Source: Albula goreensis (Eukaryota > Chordata > Actinopteri > Albuliformes > Albulidae). Taken from it: a stretch of 64,000 nucleotides of DNA. Below, piece after piece: positions 35,657 through 48,300 of this stretch (position 1 is its first letter; every line of letters starts with the position of its first letter). The notes under the pieces were generated by a model. It saw nothing but the letters and a program-made list of their open reading frames with translations. It ran no database searches and was not told the origin of the DNA. Position numbers and translations under genes: made by a program. The DNA lies in the NCBI GenBank assembly GCA_022829145.1, contig CM040748.1, positions 4,978,501-5,042,500 of the forward strand, given 5' to 3'.

Positions 35657-38600
35657 CCATTATTTTTTATCTCTGGACCTTTTTCGTATTAGCTCTTAGC
35701 ACAACTGTGCTGAGAGCTAACGTTTATTTTCAGGAAGGGAAACCGTTCCCAGGTTTCACAGGAGGCCACATGTACAATGCAGTTAAGGGGTTACTGCAGC
35801 AAACGCCTTATTCTTTTTGTTGACCCATGATGCAAATTTATCATTCTGTTGATTCTCAATGAATTACACCAAAGGAGCGGCCATTTATTGGCAAGCAATG
35901 ATATTTTCTTCACTTGATGACAATTTCAAGGCTCTCCGAAATTAAGTTCTCTTGTCAACGCAGGGACTATGATTATCCTGTCACATTAGAATTTGTTCTA
36001 TATCAGGACATAATTTGTTTAACTTTCATTCAGCTTTTTCATCATAAAATAATGATTAAAGATAGTACACATTCAAACGATGGCACTAATTCACTGTTCA
36101 TTATCAATATAGACAGAACATAAATTCCTAAAAATGAAAGGGATAATACTACTCATAAATGGTTTGTGAAGAGTGTTGTGATGTTCAACATCATGGAAAA
36201 AGAGATAGCAATGTTTAGCAATTGCCACTGGGCAGGCCAAATACCTCAACCACAACAGTGATAGGTACATATTGCCTGTTGCTGATTGTTAAATAATTGA
36301 TTTTTAAATATTGCTACATTGGGTTGTTTACAAAATAAACAGTTGTCCTACGTCTGTACAGATCCTTGATAATGGTCTGCTTTGGTGCTGTAGTGACATA
36401 TGGTATGTCTCTTCCTTGTATGTTCCCAATGGCTCTGAATACATACAAATTTGGGTGAGGATTCAATCAACATTTGTCTTTAACTTTCATAATTTAATAA
36501 TTTCATGCAAATGTTCATTTCCCTCTTCACTGACACGGTTTGGCCGGTCCAGCAATCATGCAAGTGAAGTTGCCGAACTCTTCGTGAGAAAAAGAAAAAA
36601 AAACACTCTGAGCCAATTATTAGTCAAAGTTAAAGACGAATGTTAATTCGATCCCGGCCTTGGCCTCCCCCGTCTCGTCCTCGGTGGAATTGTGTCACCT
36701 GTGCTTTGCCAGCTGTGCCTGCATCCATTTCAGTCAGCAATGAATGCATGCACTGATTCTTATCATTAGGGTCACTAATACTACTGTTGTTCCCATCACC
36801 CCAGTGAACAGTTTGATCTGAGGCAAGACCAGTGTTGCATTTTTATAAATTGCTTGTTAATAAATACATAATGAATCATGTGTGTAATTTGGGCAGTAAA
36901 ATACCAGGTGGCAAGCCTGTCTTAATTTCCCAAGGTATTTAGAATGGAATGTGTTGTGAAATGTTATTTATGCTAGGACAAGGGAGCTAAATTATTGTTT
37001 TAGTAATGTGTCTACGGTTATTAAGACCCTGTCTGGAATTGAAACAATGCTATATCACCTGGGGTTACTATGGAAAATAGTCTCCATGGTTACAGAATTA
37101 GTCTCTTGATCTGAAGGCCACGATAATGAGCAGAGAAATGTTATGATACAGTGTAGAGTGTGGACAGTCAATGCTGAAATATTCATCCAGTTAAATCTCT
37201 CCACATCCTTGGAACAGCCAATCAAAGCCCTGGATACTAAAATGATGCCCAATCAGCTCTTTCACTGTATCCGCAGTCAGTCTTTGAGGGTCAGTTCTAA
37301 TTTGGGGTAGACACCTCTCTGAATGTCACCAGATGATAATACACTGTAATGTGGCATTAAAATCAGAATATTACACATCTTCAAAATGCATGATCAAATT
37401 GTGGCTTCTTCATGCCTGTACTCAATCTAAGACCTTTTCCTATACAGTGAACAGTGCCCAAATTTATCCTGTACTCAACCTGAGACAGTGAACAGTGAAC
37501 AGTGCCCAAATTTGTTTCCTGTCTCTGAATCTATTTTATGCCTGCAGGACTCCCCTGGACCGCGCAGATCCCAGGGGATGTGAGAGGAAGATTCTGTCCG
37601 TTCCACCTCCTCCTCTCGTTTGTGTGTTAGTGCTTGTGCGCTGGTGACCGGGAGTCCTCCTCTCTGTTATGCTGTGGAGACTGAACTGTCAGACTCCATC
37701 ATGTGCGCACCGCTGACGGGAGGGCAGGCGGTGTCCATGCCGAGCTCCACATCCTCAAACGGGGGTGGAAGGGAGTTTTGGGGGGGGTTGCTTGTGCTCC
37801 AGTCCTGTCCCTCCTGTCTCTCTGATCCTCCCCATGCCTCACCTGTTACAATAGGGCAGGCTCCTCTAGCTCCGCCATGCCTGCAGCTGTATATCGACTC
37901 TCCACCGACTCAACACTGCTGTTCGGTTCCGGGCTCTTTGATTCACCCCCGTTTCACAACAGCACCAACCCTAATCCTCCATCATCTCCTCAGATGCGTG
38001 GAGATGCTCCACAGTGTGGAGCCAAAGGGCTCTGAGAGCTGACTGACGGCTCCCCTTGCCTGCAAAGGAAATGGCACTCAGTAATCAGCCAGTGCTTTGG
38101 ACCGGATTACACAGCGCCACCTCAAGAAAAGGGGCCAGTCCGCTTTGTGATTAGGAGCAGCTTAGCATAATATAATGCGTGAATCAGAGAGTAAATCAAT
38201 TAGGCACATTAAAATGCTGTAAAAGAGGTTGTAATCATCTCGTTAATAACTTTATTTCCATGGATCCTAGAGAGCAAATCCGTGGAACTTCCTGGCCTGT
38301 GCCAAAAAAAAAAAAAAAAAAAAGAAAATAAAAAGAAGCATTAACCACGTCTCCTAGCAACCGGACACCATTGTGGTTACCTGGCCGACTGAGTGGCCGC
38401 AGCGATGTTTGTTGTGCAATGTGTTCTTTCCGTCTTTGATGTTTGTAATCCAGCAGTGGCAGAGGCCTTATCAACAGTATTGGTCATCAATACTAATCAC
38501 AATAACAATCCAGTGGGTGATCAGCTGGAGAGGAGGGCCAGCTGATACCGGATGGTTCAGAGGCGGACAGTCAATGCCACATCGGTGGTGACCTTTTGTC

Positions 38601-39404
38601 ATGACAACGGTGGCAGCCGTGGAGTTAAACAACAAATCAATAAATCCCATCTGCTCTCATAATAAAAGTCCTCTCTCAATCTGCGGTTTATATCTACAGG
38701 TCAAAGGTCATGATTGGGCTTCCCCCGTTTATGACCTTGGAACGTCTGTGAGGAACGGCAGCAAATTTACATGGTAATCAGGGATGTACACCCCTTTGCC
38801 CCTTACCCCCAAAACTCCCCAAATCTTCCTAAACCTGCACCTGGGCAGCAATAGCCACGGCTGAGCCAGCCTGCCTCACATCCACACACAATTCTACATG
38901 GATAGTCTTCACTCCATGTCCTTATCCATACAAAAAAAAGGAAAACCAAGTCATCACACAAAACAGAGTTCTTATCAAATGTGTCATAGTCAGTAGAGAA
39001 ATGTGAAATTTGGACCGGTAACATGCTCTCCTTCACCCTGTGAGTGTGTGTTTTTTTTCCCTGCTACACTGACTGCAGCACACGGGGGGGATCCAGGCCC
39101 CAGGGATCCATATTCTCCTTACACCCTGCTGGGCCCCAGCGAGCGGCCGCTCGGCCAAACGGCATGCCGACAGCCGCAGAGGCGAGGGGTCGATGAGTCC
39201 CTCCATCCCGCTTCTGATAATGAGGAAGCACTGATCAAAGAATTACTGAAAGATTACAAATATTTCACACGCCGGTAACTGTTAAACCATTGCTAGCATT
39301 GACTGGAGACCCGCTGGTTCATGTCACTGGGCTCGAGGTGCCGCGTTCGATATCTCACTGGATCTGGGCCTGTTTACCTGATGAGCACCTGTGCATGAGG
39401 TTAG

Positions 39405-39495
39405 AACACCTACCCCCCCAAGCACCCACCCTGTGAACTCCCCAACCCCCAACCCTGCCCCCGCACCCCCAACCCCGCCCCCACACCCCCAGTGA
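39405..39495. repeat. C-rich imperfect tandem repeat (G-rich on the minus strand)
   Basis: Repeated 'aacccccaaccctgccccc' and 'gcacccccaaccccgcccc' blocks with a period of about 22 bp. The minus strand has many runs of four or five G and could form G-quadruplexes in the caskin1 transcript. The long Gly-rich minus-strand frame across it is a composition artefact. Confidence 0.8.
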
Positions 39496-40709
39496 CAGTG
39501 CATGAGGGGAGACGACTTGCACCCCCCTGCCCAGCACCCACCCTGTGCCCCACAGACTCCCCGCCCCAAACTGAAATAGATGTTCCAACCTGTGATCAAC
39601 TCCACACATTCCGACCACGCGATAAAGAGGACCCCGACTTGCCGGCCTGTGGGAGTCCATAGCTTCGCGCCTGGTGCCACCTAGGCCGGGCTGTTTTCCT
39701 TCCCCTGACTGACAGCGCAGAGAGGAGTGAAAGCCAAGGACATTTCTGACAAGAGACCGAGATAAGAAAAACAGATAGCAGCGACCGCTACACCGCAGAG
39801 ACAGTTCGTAATCACGGGAGGATACGCCACGTGAGTGTGCGAGAGAGAGACGGCCCTGAGAGGCCCCCCGCCCCGCTTGCTCGCTCGTACTCGTGGAAGC
39901 TGGAGGCTGGCACCACGGGACCATGACCACCGCACCCATTCCCATCATCCTCTGCGGCTGAGACAGACTGAGGGACAGGCCCCGGCCCTCATCGGTCACC
40001 GCCTCCTGCTCAAAGAGAGCTGAATATTTTATGCCCCCCATTCCACCGAGCAATCTCCTCCACATCGGTTTTGGAGAATATTGTTTAAGTTTCTCATTAA
40101 GGACCACTTTCGAGGAGGGAATCTGTCTGAGTTACTGATGCGGAAACGCCCCCCACCACCACCGCCCCCCGCCTCACCTCCCACCCACCTCAGAACCCCT
40201 CATCAGCATGAATAACCTGCCATGGCAACACACAGCCTCACTTCCAATCTCATACCTATCAGAGGGGAACATAAAGCGGGAACCGCGCATCAGAAAACGC
40301 TCCTGCGCCGGCGCATACTCAAAAACAAGAGCATGGGTGTCAGTTCGCACCAATTAAGCACGTACTGTATGGTGTCTCACTGTACACAATTAAAAGTGTC
40401 TCTGGATTTGAAGACAGAGGCAGATACCGAAATTAATTATTGGTATCATAGTTTTTATGGTGCGGTATTGGACCCGCGGTTATCTCCTCCTCCTCCACGC
40501 CCCCATCCTAATCGACAGTATCTTCCTCCCATATCAGAAGTCCTTCAGTCCCCCTGTGCTTTGAATCCTCCCAGCCACAATCCCCCCTTGTTTTGCACAT
40601 GTAGCCTTGTCCCTGCACACATGGTTGAGCACAAACAAGGCTACAACATTACGTGCCATCTTATGAAAGAGGACTTTCGCCCGCCGCCACTGTAGAGATG
40701 TGAGGCATA

Positions 40710-40770
40710 GGAGAGCGAGAGAGAGAGAGAAAGAGAGAGAGGGAGAGAGAGAGAGAAGAGAGGGAGGGAG
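40710..40770. repeat. (GA)n microsatellite
   Basis: Gagagaga and aaagaga blocks with gggag interruptions. Confidence 0.92.
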
Positions 40771-41064
40771 TTTAATCATTCCTTCAGATTTCTCATTACA
40801 GCCCAACTAAAATTGCCCAAGAAAGACGTTCCGTCTCACCGCGTCCCGCTATGAGAGGAGGAGCGTTTCACAAGCACGGCCGCTCACAGCGAGGCGAAAT
40901 CCTCGTAACTTTACGCAATCAGACGGAGGTTAAATGGGCCCGTTTATCCAGGCAGGGCCTGCAAGTCGTCATATTCTGGGGACAAGCGAGGCGCGGGTTC
41001 TCGTTAAAACGGCTCTGACATTCTGCGGTTGGCACATGATGAATGAAAGTGGTGGAAATGGAAT

Positions 41065-41480
41065 CATGCATACGCACAAACCCATCCACACACACATACT
41101 CAAACATGCATATGCACAAACCCATCCACACACACATACTCAAACACACATATGCACAAACCCATCCACACACACATACTCAAACACACATATGCACAAA
41201 TCCATCCACACACACATACTCAAACATGCATACACACAAACCCATCCACACACATACTACACATGCATATGCACAAACCCATCCACACACATATTCAAAC
41301 ACACATACGCACAAACCCATCCACACATACTCAAACATGCATATGCACAAACCCATCCACACACACATACTCAAACAAATGTACACACAAACCTATCCAC
41401 ACACACATACTCAAACACGCATACGCATAAACCTATCCACACACACATTCTCAAACACACGTACACACAAACCAATCCAC
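41065..41480. repeat. 40-bp minisatellite, about 10-11 units
   Basis: The unit is cccatccacacacacatact followed by caaacacacatatgcacaaa. The first four unit starts (41081, 41121, 41161, 41201) are spaced exactly 40 bp apart; later units have small deletions and point changes. The Thr/His/Pro-rich frames across it are artefacts. The array stops where copy D of the inverted-end element begins. Confidence 0.95.
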
Positions 41481-41483
41481 ACA

Positions 41484-41723
41484 GCTAGATTCAATCAAAC
41501 ACATTTAAGACCCTTTAAGCTCATTTGCAGTTCAATCAAAACTGATTGAATATGTCTTTTTAAAGGCATATGCTGTTCCATTTTAGAGTGAAAAGAAAAT
41601 GTTCCAGCTGACGCCCTTGCTTATCGTCAGCGCAATGTACATTACTCAAAGAAACTCAGGTCTGTTTGTATTGAGTTGCATGAGCCCTTAAAGGCATTGA
41701 GTGAGTTTGACTGACTCCCCAGC
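41484..41723 (+). mobile_element. Inverted-end nonautonomous DNA element, copy D (240 bp)
   Basis: The left end is gctagattcaatcaaacac. The right end is gagtttgactgactccccagc. It contains 'tctttttaaaggcatatgct' and 'ttgcatgagcccttaaagg', which are mutually inverted. Its left edge directly abuts the 40-bp minisatellite at 41065-41480. Confidence 0.8.
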
Positions 41724-43348
41724 TCTGGTGCTGAAAAAAGTGCACTTCCTGAAACTTGCTGCTGAAAAAGTTAGTGAGCATCAGCCCTGCAGTCTGACAG
41801 AATTAACCCCCCAGGGGTGTTTAATTTCATTACATAACAGTCCTTACAGACAAGTGCCGTTGCATTAGGGTTTCCAGTGACTTGTGTGCGTTCTCCACCA
41901 CTGAGGACAGGCCAACATGACCTCACGTTTCTTTTACAGGCATGTGTCCTTTAACGTCCACGCTACGTTCTGTGAAATAGGATGTTATGTGATTTGGACG
42001 TTTTGCGAACACCATGTTATCAAAGCTACATGGGATACTGTAGTGTAAATGTATTGACTAAATAGCCAAGATACTGTACACATACAGTCCTGTATTTCAG
42101 CTAATGTATCTGGCAAGGGTAATATATGGGTTAAAAAGAGTATGTCCGCTACGTCCCGTTCTCCGATCGGGATTTCTGAACTCTATTTTAACCTTGGGAC
42201 CACAGATGTACATGCGGTCGGACGTAGCCCGAACAGACGTTATGCGGCGCATACCTGTACTGGTTTTTTTTTTCACCGACAATCTCTGCTCTCTTGCTTG
42301 ATGACTCATTAGCCCCCAGCCACACGTTGCACAGCGGAGAGATTCTGTGCTAAGCGAACAGAGCCGGTGACCTGGACGCACCAGTACGCTCTGAAAGCAG
42401 TCACTGAGCCTGCAATAACTCAGCCCGGGACGCAGGCACTCACATCGTCTCATTGGACAGAAAAAAAAAAAAAAAAACACACTTCAATGTCCACGGCGAA
42501 CTTGGCCTCCTCTCCCCTCTCTGCCCAAAACCAAATAAACATTGACCATTTGGAGTTTTTCTCCGTTTTGGTCCAATCAAAATGAAGTCCGAAGTGGCTA
42601 CAGAGGTGGACAGCAGATGAGCTGTAGTCTTATTAGGAGCAAAATGGAGGAAATACGCTGTGAGGCATCCCAGGGTGCGGAGGGAATAATTATTTGTGTG
42701 CCCGCCTCAGTTTCCTCGCCCCTGGGATCATGTTATTATTATTGCTGGTATTAACACTGACTCTTCAAATTATATATGTGCAACCACCCTACAGCTCATT
42801 CCAGGCCCCTAGTCTCCACATAATGGAGGATAACAGAGAGGGGATAGCATGGCCACCAGCTACATTAATGGGCCACAGCCCTCATTTAGGGTTTAAATGG
42901 AGAAATTACACAATAAACACAAGCATGAACCGAACAAAGCGGCATTCATACTGCAAATTTAGAATTTACACACACATCTTGTTTTTTAGCAGGATCTGAT
43001 CCAATCTCCGCCTCCAACCCCCCCCAAGTTGTTTTGCTCCTTTTTTTTTCCAATCAAAAGCTGGAAGGCAATGCTGGTAGGGCCTTGATGCAGACTTCAA
43101 AGTGATCTCTTGCAGGCTTTGAAAGTGGAGTGTTCTCCCTGCTTGTAGCCGCGTGGAATGGACAGAGTTCTCTTGCTTCTGGCGGAATCATGAGGGGGTC
43201 TAAAGAAGATCATTGGTATGAATGCCAGGTGATGTCATTAATCCCAAAAACTGCCTCCCACCCCCTGCCCCCCCACTGCACCCCCACCTCACCCCAAAAC
43301 TTCATCAGTTGCCATCTCGTATTTACAGAGAGAGGCCTGGGCTAATTA

Positions 43349-43366
43349 CCCTAACCCTAACCCTAA
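43349..43366 (-). repeat. Interstitial telomere-type repeat (CCCTAA)3
   Basis: Three perfect ccctaa units followed by ctctgc. The orientation is opposite to the array at 5479-5500. Confidence 0.95.
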
Positions 43367-43919
43367 CTCTGCACCCAGCAAACACACGTCAGGCCCAAAC
43401 AAAACACGCTTGCTGGATTTGTGACGGAAAAGCACTCTGGTGAAATGTCAGCACCAAGAGCCAATTGTCTAAAGTCCACACGCCAGACCAGACACCGCAA
43501 ACACAACAGCCCAGTGAGCAGGGATGCCGCTAGACTTTTAACACTACTGGGGCACAGGCCCCCAGTGCCCACATCCTCACACTTGCAATTTATGATACAT
43601 TTTTAAAAACTAGTTATTTTTCATGACCAACAAATCATTACTGTGGCCCGTGCCCAAGTAAACAGGGTTTGATGACGCCCCTGCCAGCGAGGGCAGGTTC
43701 TTAAAATGGATGGACTGAGCAGTAGGTCCACCCACAACGTCCTCTCTCCATGTCCACCCCTGCACTCTGAGCTTTGGGGGTGGACAGGGCCACATCCTTT
43801 TGCATCTGTATCTGCCAAATTCCTCCAATGGGAGCCAAAGGAGTTTAATCACCCGAGGGATATTATTGTTTAACCATATAAAGACATAAAAGGCGAACTG
43901 GACGGGTGCAAATTAGGTT

Positions 43920-43949
43920 CTTTTTCTTTCTTTTTTTTTTTTTTTTTTT
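43920..43949. repeat. T-rich tract
   Basis: Tctttttctttc followed by an uninterrupted T-run of about 19. No retroposon body is recognised beside it. Confidence 0.85.
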
Positions 43950-45180
43950 ACAAGCAATGAAATAACAATCTCAGGAGTGCACTGACTGGTTAGGCAGCAG
44001 TAAGTGGGGGCTTGTTTACTCAGACGTGTGTTAAAAAGATCAGAGCGAATAGGGAGTAGCTCAGGGTAAATTATTTGCCTTTGACCCCCCACCCCCACCC
44101 CCCACCCCACCGACCCCTCTCTTCCTGGAGAGTGGTGGGAGGGTGGAGGGGGAGAGCGAGTGGGGGGTGAGTGCGAGGGAAGCCCCGCGAGTTAGCGAAC
44201 CCCAGGCCCCCACCCCCATGGACCTGGAGCCACAGGCCGTGCCTACTGCAGCGCACTTCAATCATCGCTGTACAAACAACCCCCAGAGCCCTGGCGTGAC
44301 CCCTTCAGTGCCCTACTGCTCCCATCTTGCACTGCAGCGCACACTAGGGAAGACAGGGATCAGACGGTGCAGCCCCCCACACACACACACCCCACGCTCG
44401 ACCACCAAACCCCGCCTCCCCCGCACCCCACACCCCCGACCCGCCGACATGTCAATCACAACCCAGAGCGGGCTCACAGCTCTGGCATCCGATGGCAACG
44501 GTGCACTCAGAACACTCTAACCGCTGTAGATAAAGATTATATTTGCATAATTTATTCAGGGGTTTTAATCTGCAGTCAGGGCCTGTGAGGGGGGTGACGG
44601 ACCAGCAGCCTCTTTCCCTTTTTCGTCCAATTTGTCACCATCCTCGCTTGCTCCGGTCCCTCGACGGAGGACCCACCAGACAGCAATTCTTCAGAAAAAA
44701 AATATGACGGTCATAATTAGCCTCCATAAAATAATTACCCTGGCGAGTTTATTATTGCTGCCTTTCTTGCTATTAAACTCAATTTCAGTTCATTTCCTTG
44801 CCTTATCTTGTGCACTGTTTTTTTTTTTTTTTCGAGAGATGTCAGGGTGCTTTTCGGATTTGCACGCAGGGTCTGACGTGTTCACATTAGCGTTAATGCG
44901 GGCCGGTTCGGAAGCGGACTGACACAGCGATGCAGTCTCTGACAGCTCTGGTGCGTAGTCCCGCTGTGTAAACACACCGAAAGCACTAGCCCTGGTGGCA
45001 GTGCTGGTGACAAGTAAACACTGGTAATGTCCTCTGACATAGGCTAGCAGTGCAGGACACTAGTGGACTGTGCAATGGAATAGAGAGAGATGCACACTGC
45101 ACTTTCACCAAGAGCTCTGCAGTTTTATGAGGGTCCCAGTGCAGAAGTATATTGGGTTGGTAAGATTCTCTAAAAGTCTG

Positions 45181-45305
45181 AGGGCCAGTTTCCCAGATAA
45201 GGATCAAGCCTAGCCCTGGATTATAAGAAAAATTCAATGATTTCTGTCGAAAAAAAAAAGTGTTTAGTCAGGGACTAGGCTTAATCCGTGTCCGGGAAAC
45301 CAGCA
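45181..45305. mobile_element. Palindromic MITE, about 125 bp
   Basis: The left arm, 'agggccagtttcccagataa' then ggatcaagcctagccctgga, is complementary to the right arm 'gggactaggcttaatccgtg' then tccgggaaaccagc. A short A-rich loop at about 45228-45260 separates them. Arms of about 45 bp with little spacer fit a small nonautonomous DNA transposon. The arm sequence resembles foldback elements common in fish genomes, from memory. No clear target duplication is seen. Confidence 0.75.
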
Positions 45306-48300
45306 TCTACTGTCTCAGTGCGGAGTGCTGTGGACTCAGAGGAACCTCACTGTGTGTTCGGTGGGAGAATTCTCCAGCTCCACAGTGCAAGGAGAATGAA
45401 GAGTGAAAGGTGAGCCAAAGATAGAAGCGGGTCTTTGGCTGTATCCCTAACAGGTATAATCCGATTTATTTAACGGCACTTCCTGTCATCAGCAGTCGCC
45501 CGTTTTGAAGAGAAACGACCAGTCACCCGAATCCAGTGAGCACGAAGGGATGAATTCTATAGCAAGGGCACTCAGCCCTCCCAGGGAAAAAAGAACGCAC
45601 CAGCTGTAGGAAGTTACAGCAGTACACGATCTGCTTGTCTTTAGGGCCAGCACAGGAGAGCAGTGCGGGGTTTTTTAATACTCCGGTGTGGGCAGCAGAG
45701 GACAGGCTGTCCCCCCTGTGCGTATGTCTGAGAGGGCAGAGGAGAGAGGAGATTCTCAGTGGAATAATCCATAAGTGCCCATTAGACACATCTCTGTGCC
45801 TGTACCCCCTCCCCCGCCCGTTCCTGCCGGGGTCACTGGAAACGCCCGCTGGCCAGGTCATCACCCCCGCGACCCAACCCCCCCCCCCCCCACCCACACA
45901 TGCAATTGCCAGCCCAGGTGTAGGTTACCTGAGAGAAGGCCAGTACAGTCAGCTGAGAGAGGGCGACCCACCTAGGGATTAGCTAATGTCGCTGGCTGGG
46001 CCGGCTAAGGTCAGCGTTTTCCTCTCATGCTGAGTGCATTCTGGAACATACAGGTTTTGTCACAATTCCACGAACAAAACCTACCAGGTCTCGAAAATGA
46101 ACTGCGGGTGCACTTGCATGTATTTTCAAGACGTAGTTGCTCATATTTTTCAGGATGCATGATAAAGATGTCTGAGGTAAAATGGTCATAACTCCATTCA
46201 CAAAAATGTACACTACTGCCTTGCTGGTTCGCAACTCCTGGGCTAGCAGATTCTGTTAACAGGTGGTTGTAGCATGGCTGTCATGACTGTCTCAATTTCA
46301 AACTTTACCAGTGTATTAGAACCACGGATCTTGAAATCTCTTCTATTCCGTACTTGTGGTCAGGACACAAATACGTACTGAATAGACAGTTCTTCATTGT
46401 CCATGTTCATTCTCCATTTTACACACATACTCTTTCACCTCATTAAGTTGTACTTTTTGATGGACCCCAGCAGCAACAACTTATCAAGGTGATGGTGTAG
46501 TCAGTAAATCCAGTGATTCCAGGCTATTTGATTACTCCTCAGATTCACTGAGAATATGTGCTCATTCTCTTAAGACTGCCTCAGGACGATGTGCTCTGTG
46601 ATTCATTTTTACTGCGGCTGTCAAAAATGTCGGGGTGCTTCTGCACCGCTATGATCAGTTTTGGAAGGTCTGACAGAAGCTGTTTATCGACCTAAGCTGT
46701 GCTGTTTCGGGGAGGGAATAGGAACTGAAATAATGTGAAATTTTTGGATGAAAGTGTGATGGGATAAGGGGTTTTAAGGTGCTTTAGCATCAATGCAAAG
46801 TAAAGCAGCCTCAACTGTTTCATTACCATGAAGAACGAATGGCAGAGACTGATGGATGCACTTCTGCGATCAGATGGAAATACCCATGATGCACTGTTTC
46901 TTTGGCTCGTTGCACATGTCATAATGCTTCAGTGGCCCGATAACCAAGCCAGGTAGCTTTTTTCTCCACGACGCTCTTAACTTGACCAAGCTAGCCTGTT
47001 CTCTTTTCATCCTTAAAACTGCACTGTTTGCACAGGGGTAGGCAGCACTCATTACACCTGGCTGACATCGTGACTACACAAACCGCTCAGATGCTTATCC
47101 GCGTTTTCGTCACCTAGGGAGGAGATTAAGAGTAACTCGTGTCCTGCTGCTCCAGCCAGGTTTTCGCTGGCGGCAAGGCCAGCCCTGTCCAGGACATCAG
47201 CGGCCCACTCTCTGCCTACACCCTCCAGCGGCATGCTGAGGGTGGAGAGCGTTCAGCTGGAACGGCCCGTTCAGATTAGGAGAACTGTCCTCATTTAACA
47301 CATGCCAGGCTGGATAAATCAAGAGGAGAGTTTGGGTAACACGGACAACTGGAACGGAGCGGAAGCACAAAACAAACTCCCACGCGTGTCCGCACATCCT
47401 CCACTGACAGTGCGGCCTACTTTGGCATCCCTCTTCCCCTGTTCCCCCACTCACAGTGAGGCCTAAAGCAAAACTGCAAGGCCCCTGTCCCCTGTACGGC
47501 ATACTGTACCTCCCCTAATACTGATCCCATGTGAGGCAGTAGGGCTCAGAGTGAAATCATGGTGATCAGAAACAGATCACATCTGCAGAAACGAGGGGAC
47601 AGAGCTGCATTTGGAGCACCTGACGGAGGTAGGCGACAAACCCAGGGCGTCGTCCTCGAGTGGACTGCACGGTAAGAAAAACGGGAACATTATGTACAGT
47701 TATGTACAGCTCACATTAGTCATGTCCAAAGAACAAGGGTGGATGGGGGGGGGGGACGGGGGGTTCTGATTATCTGTTCTAAAAACAGTTATTGATCGCA
47801 TTTCCTTTTTACATTGTTGAGGGCGCAACATTTTCACACTCCACAGCTCGAAAAAGCAGAGGAAGAAAGAGCGATCACTCATACATACACGAAGGTCTTC
47901 ACCGAAACAAGCCTCTCTCGCACTAGTTATACAATACAGTACCATACAAGGTCGCAGCCAGAGGCTGGCTGGCTGATTGGGCAAACAACTGGGATGATTG
48001 GACTATTCAATTCAAATCAATTCATACTTTATTACCACATCAACGTTACTGTTGTCATGAATTTGTTGTAGTGCGGTCTTAGAGAGAAAACATTCATACA
48101 TTAACAAACAATCCTAACAGAGTCGCCATAACACGGTGCCGTTCCGTTATTGCCACCATGTCGCTGCGGTGCATTCAAGCCACTTCCTTACAGCTGTGCT
48201 GGGCTCAGCACGCAGGAGACTCCTCATAATGTCCTTCACTGCATACCATGTAATTGCAGCCATATGGTCACAAGTAAGGATTTGCTGAGGAGAGGTCTGG

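Larger units (their letters stand above)
30277..41064. other. Noncoding stretch with simple repeats and possible conserved elements
   Basis: The simple repeats at 32640, 34890, 35611, 39405 and 40710 are listed. The segments 33890-34160 and 35820-36140 are AT-rich, repeat-free and carry homeodomain- and POU-like words: atttgcataa at 34064 and atgcaaat at 35830. I see no coding exon; the 140-residue plus-strand frame at 37620-38042 has no family resemblance that I can recognise. Confidence 0.55.

Noticed and set aside
37620-38042. 140-residue plus-strand frame
   Set aside because: No domain, an unconvincing start, and Ser/Pro/Cys-rich composition typical of chance frames in GC-richer intron.
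41065-41480. Regularly spaced repeats resembling a CRISPR array
   Set aside because: The 40-bp units are contiguous with no unique spacers, are made of CA-rich text, and the window is animal DNA. It is a minisatellite.
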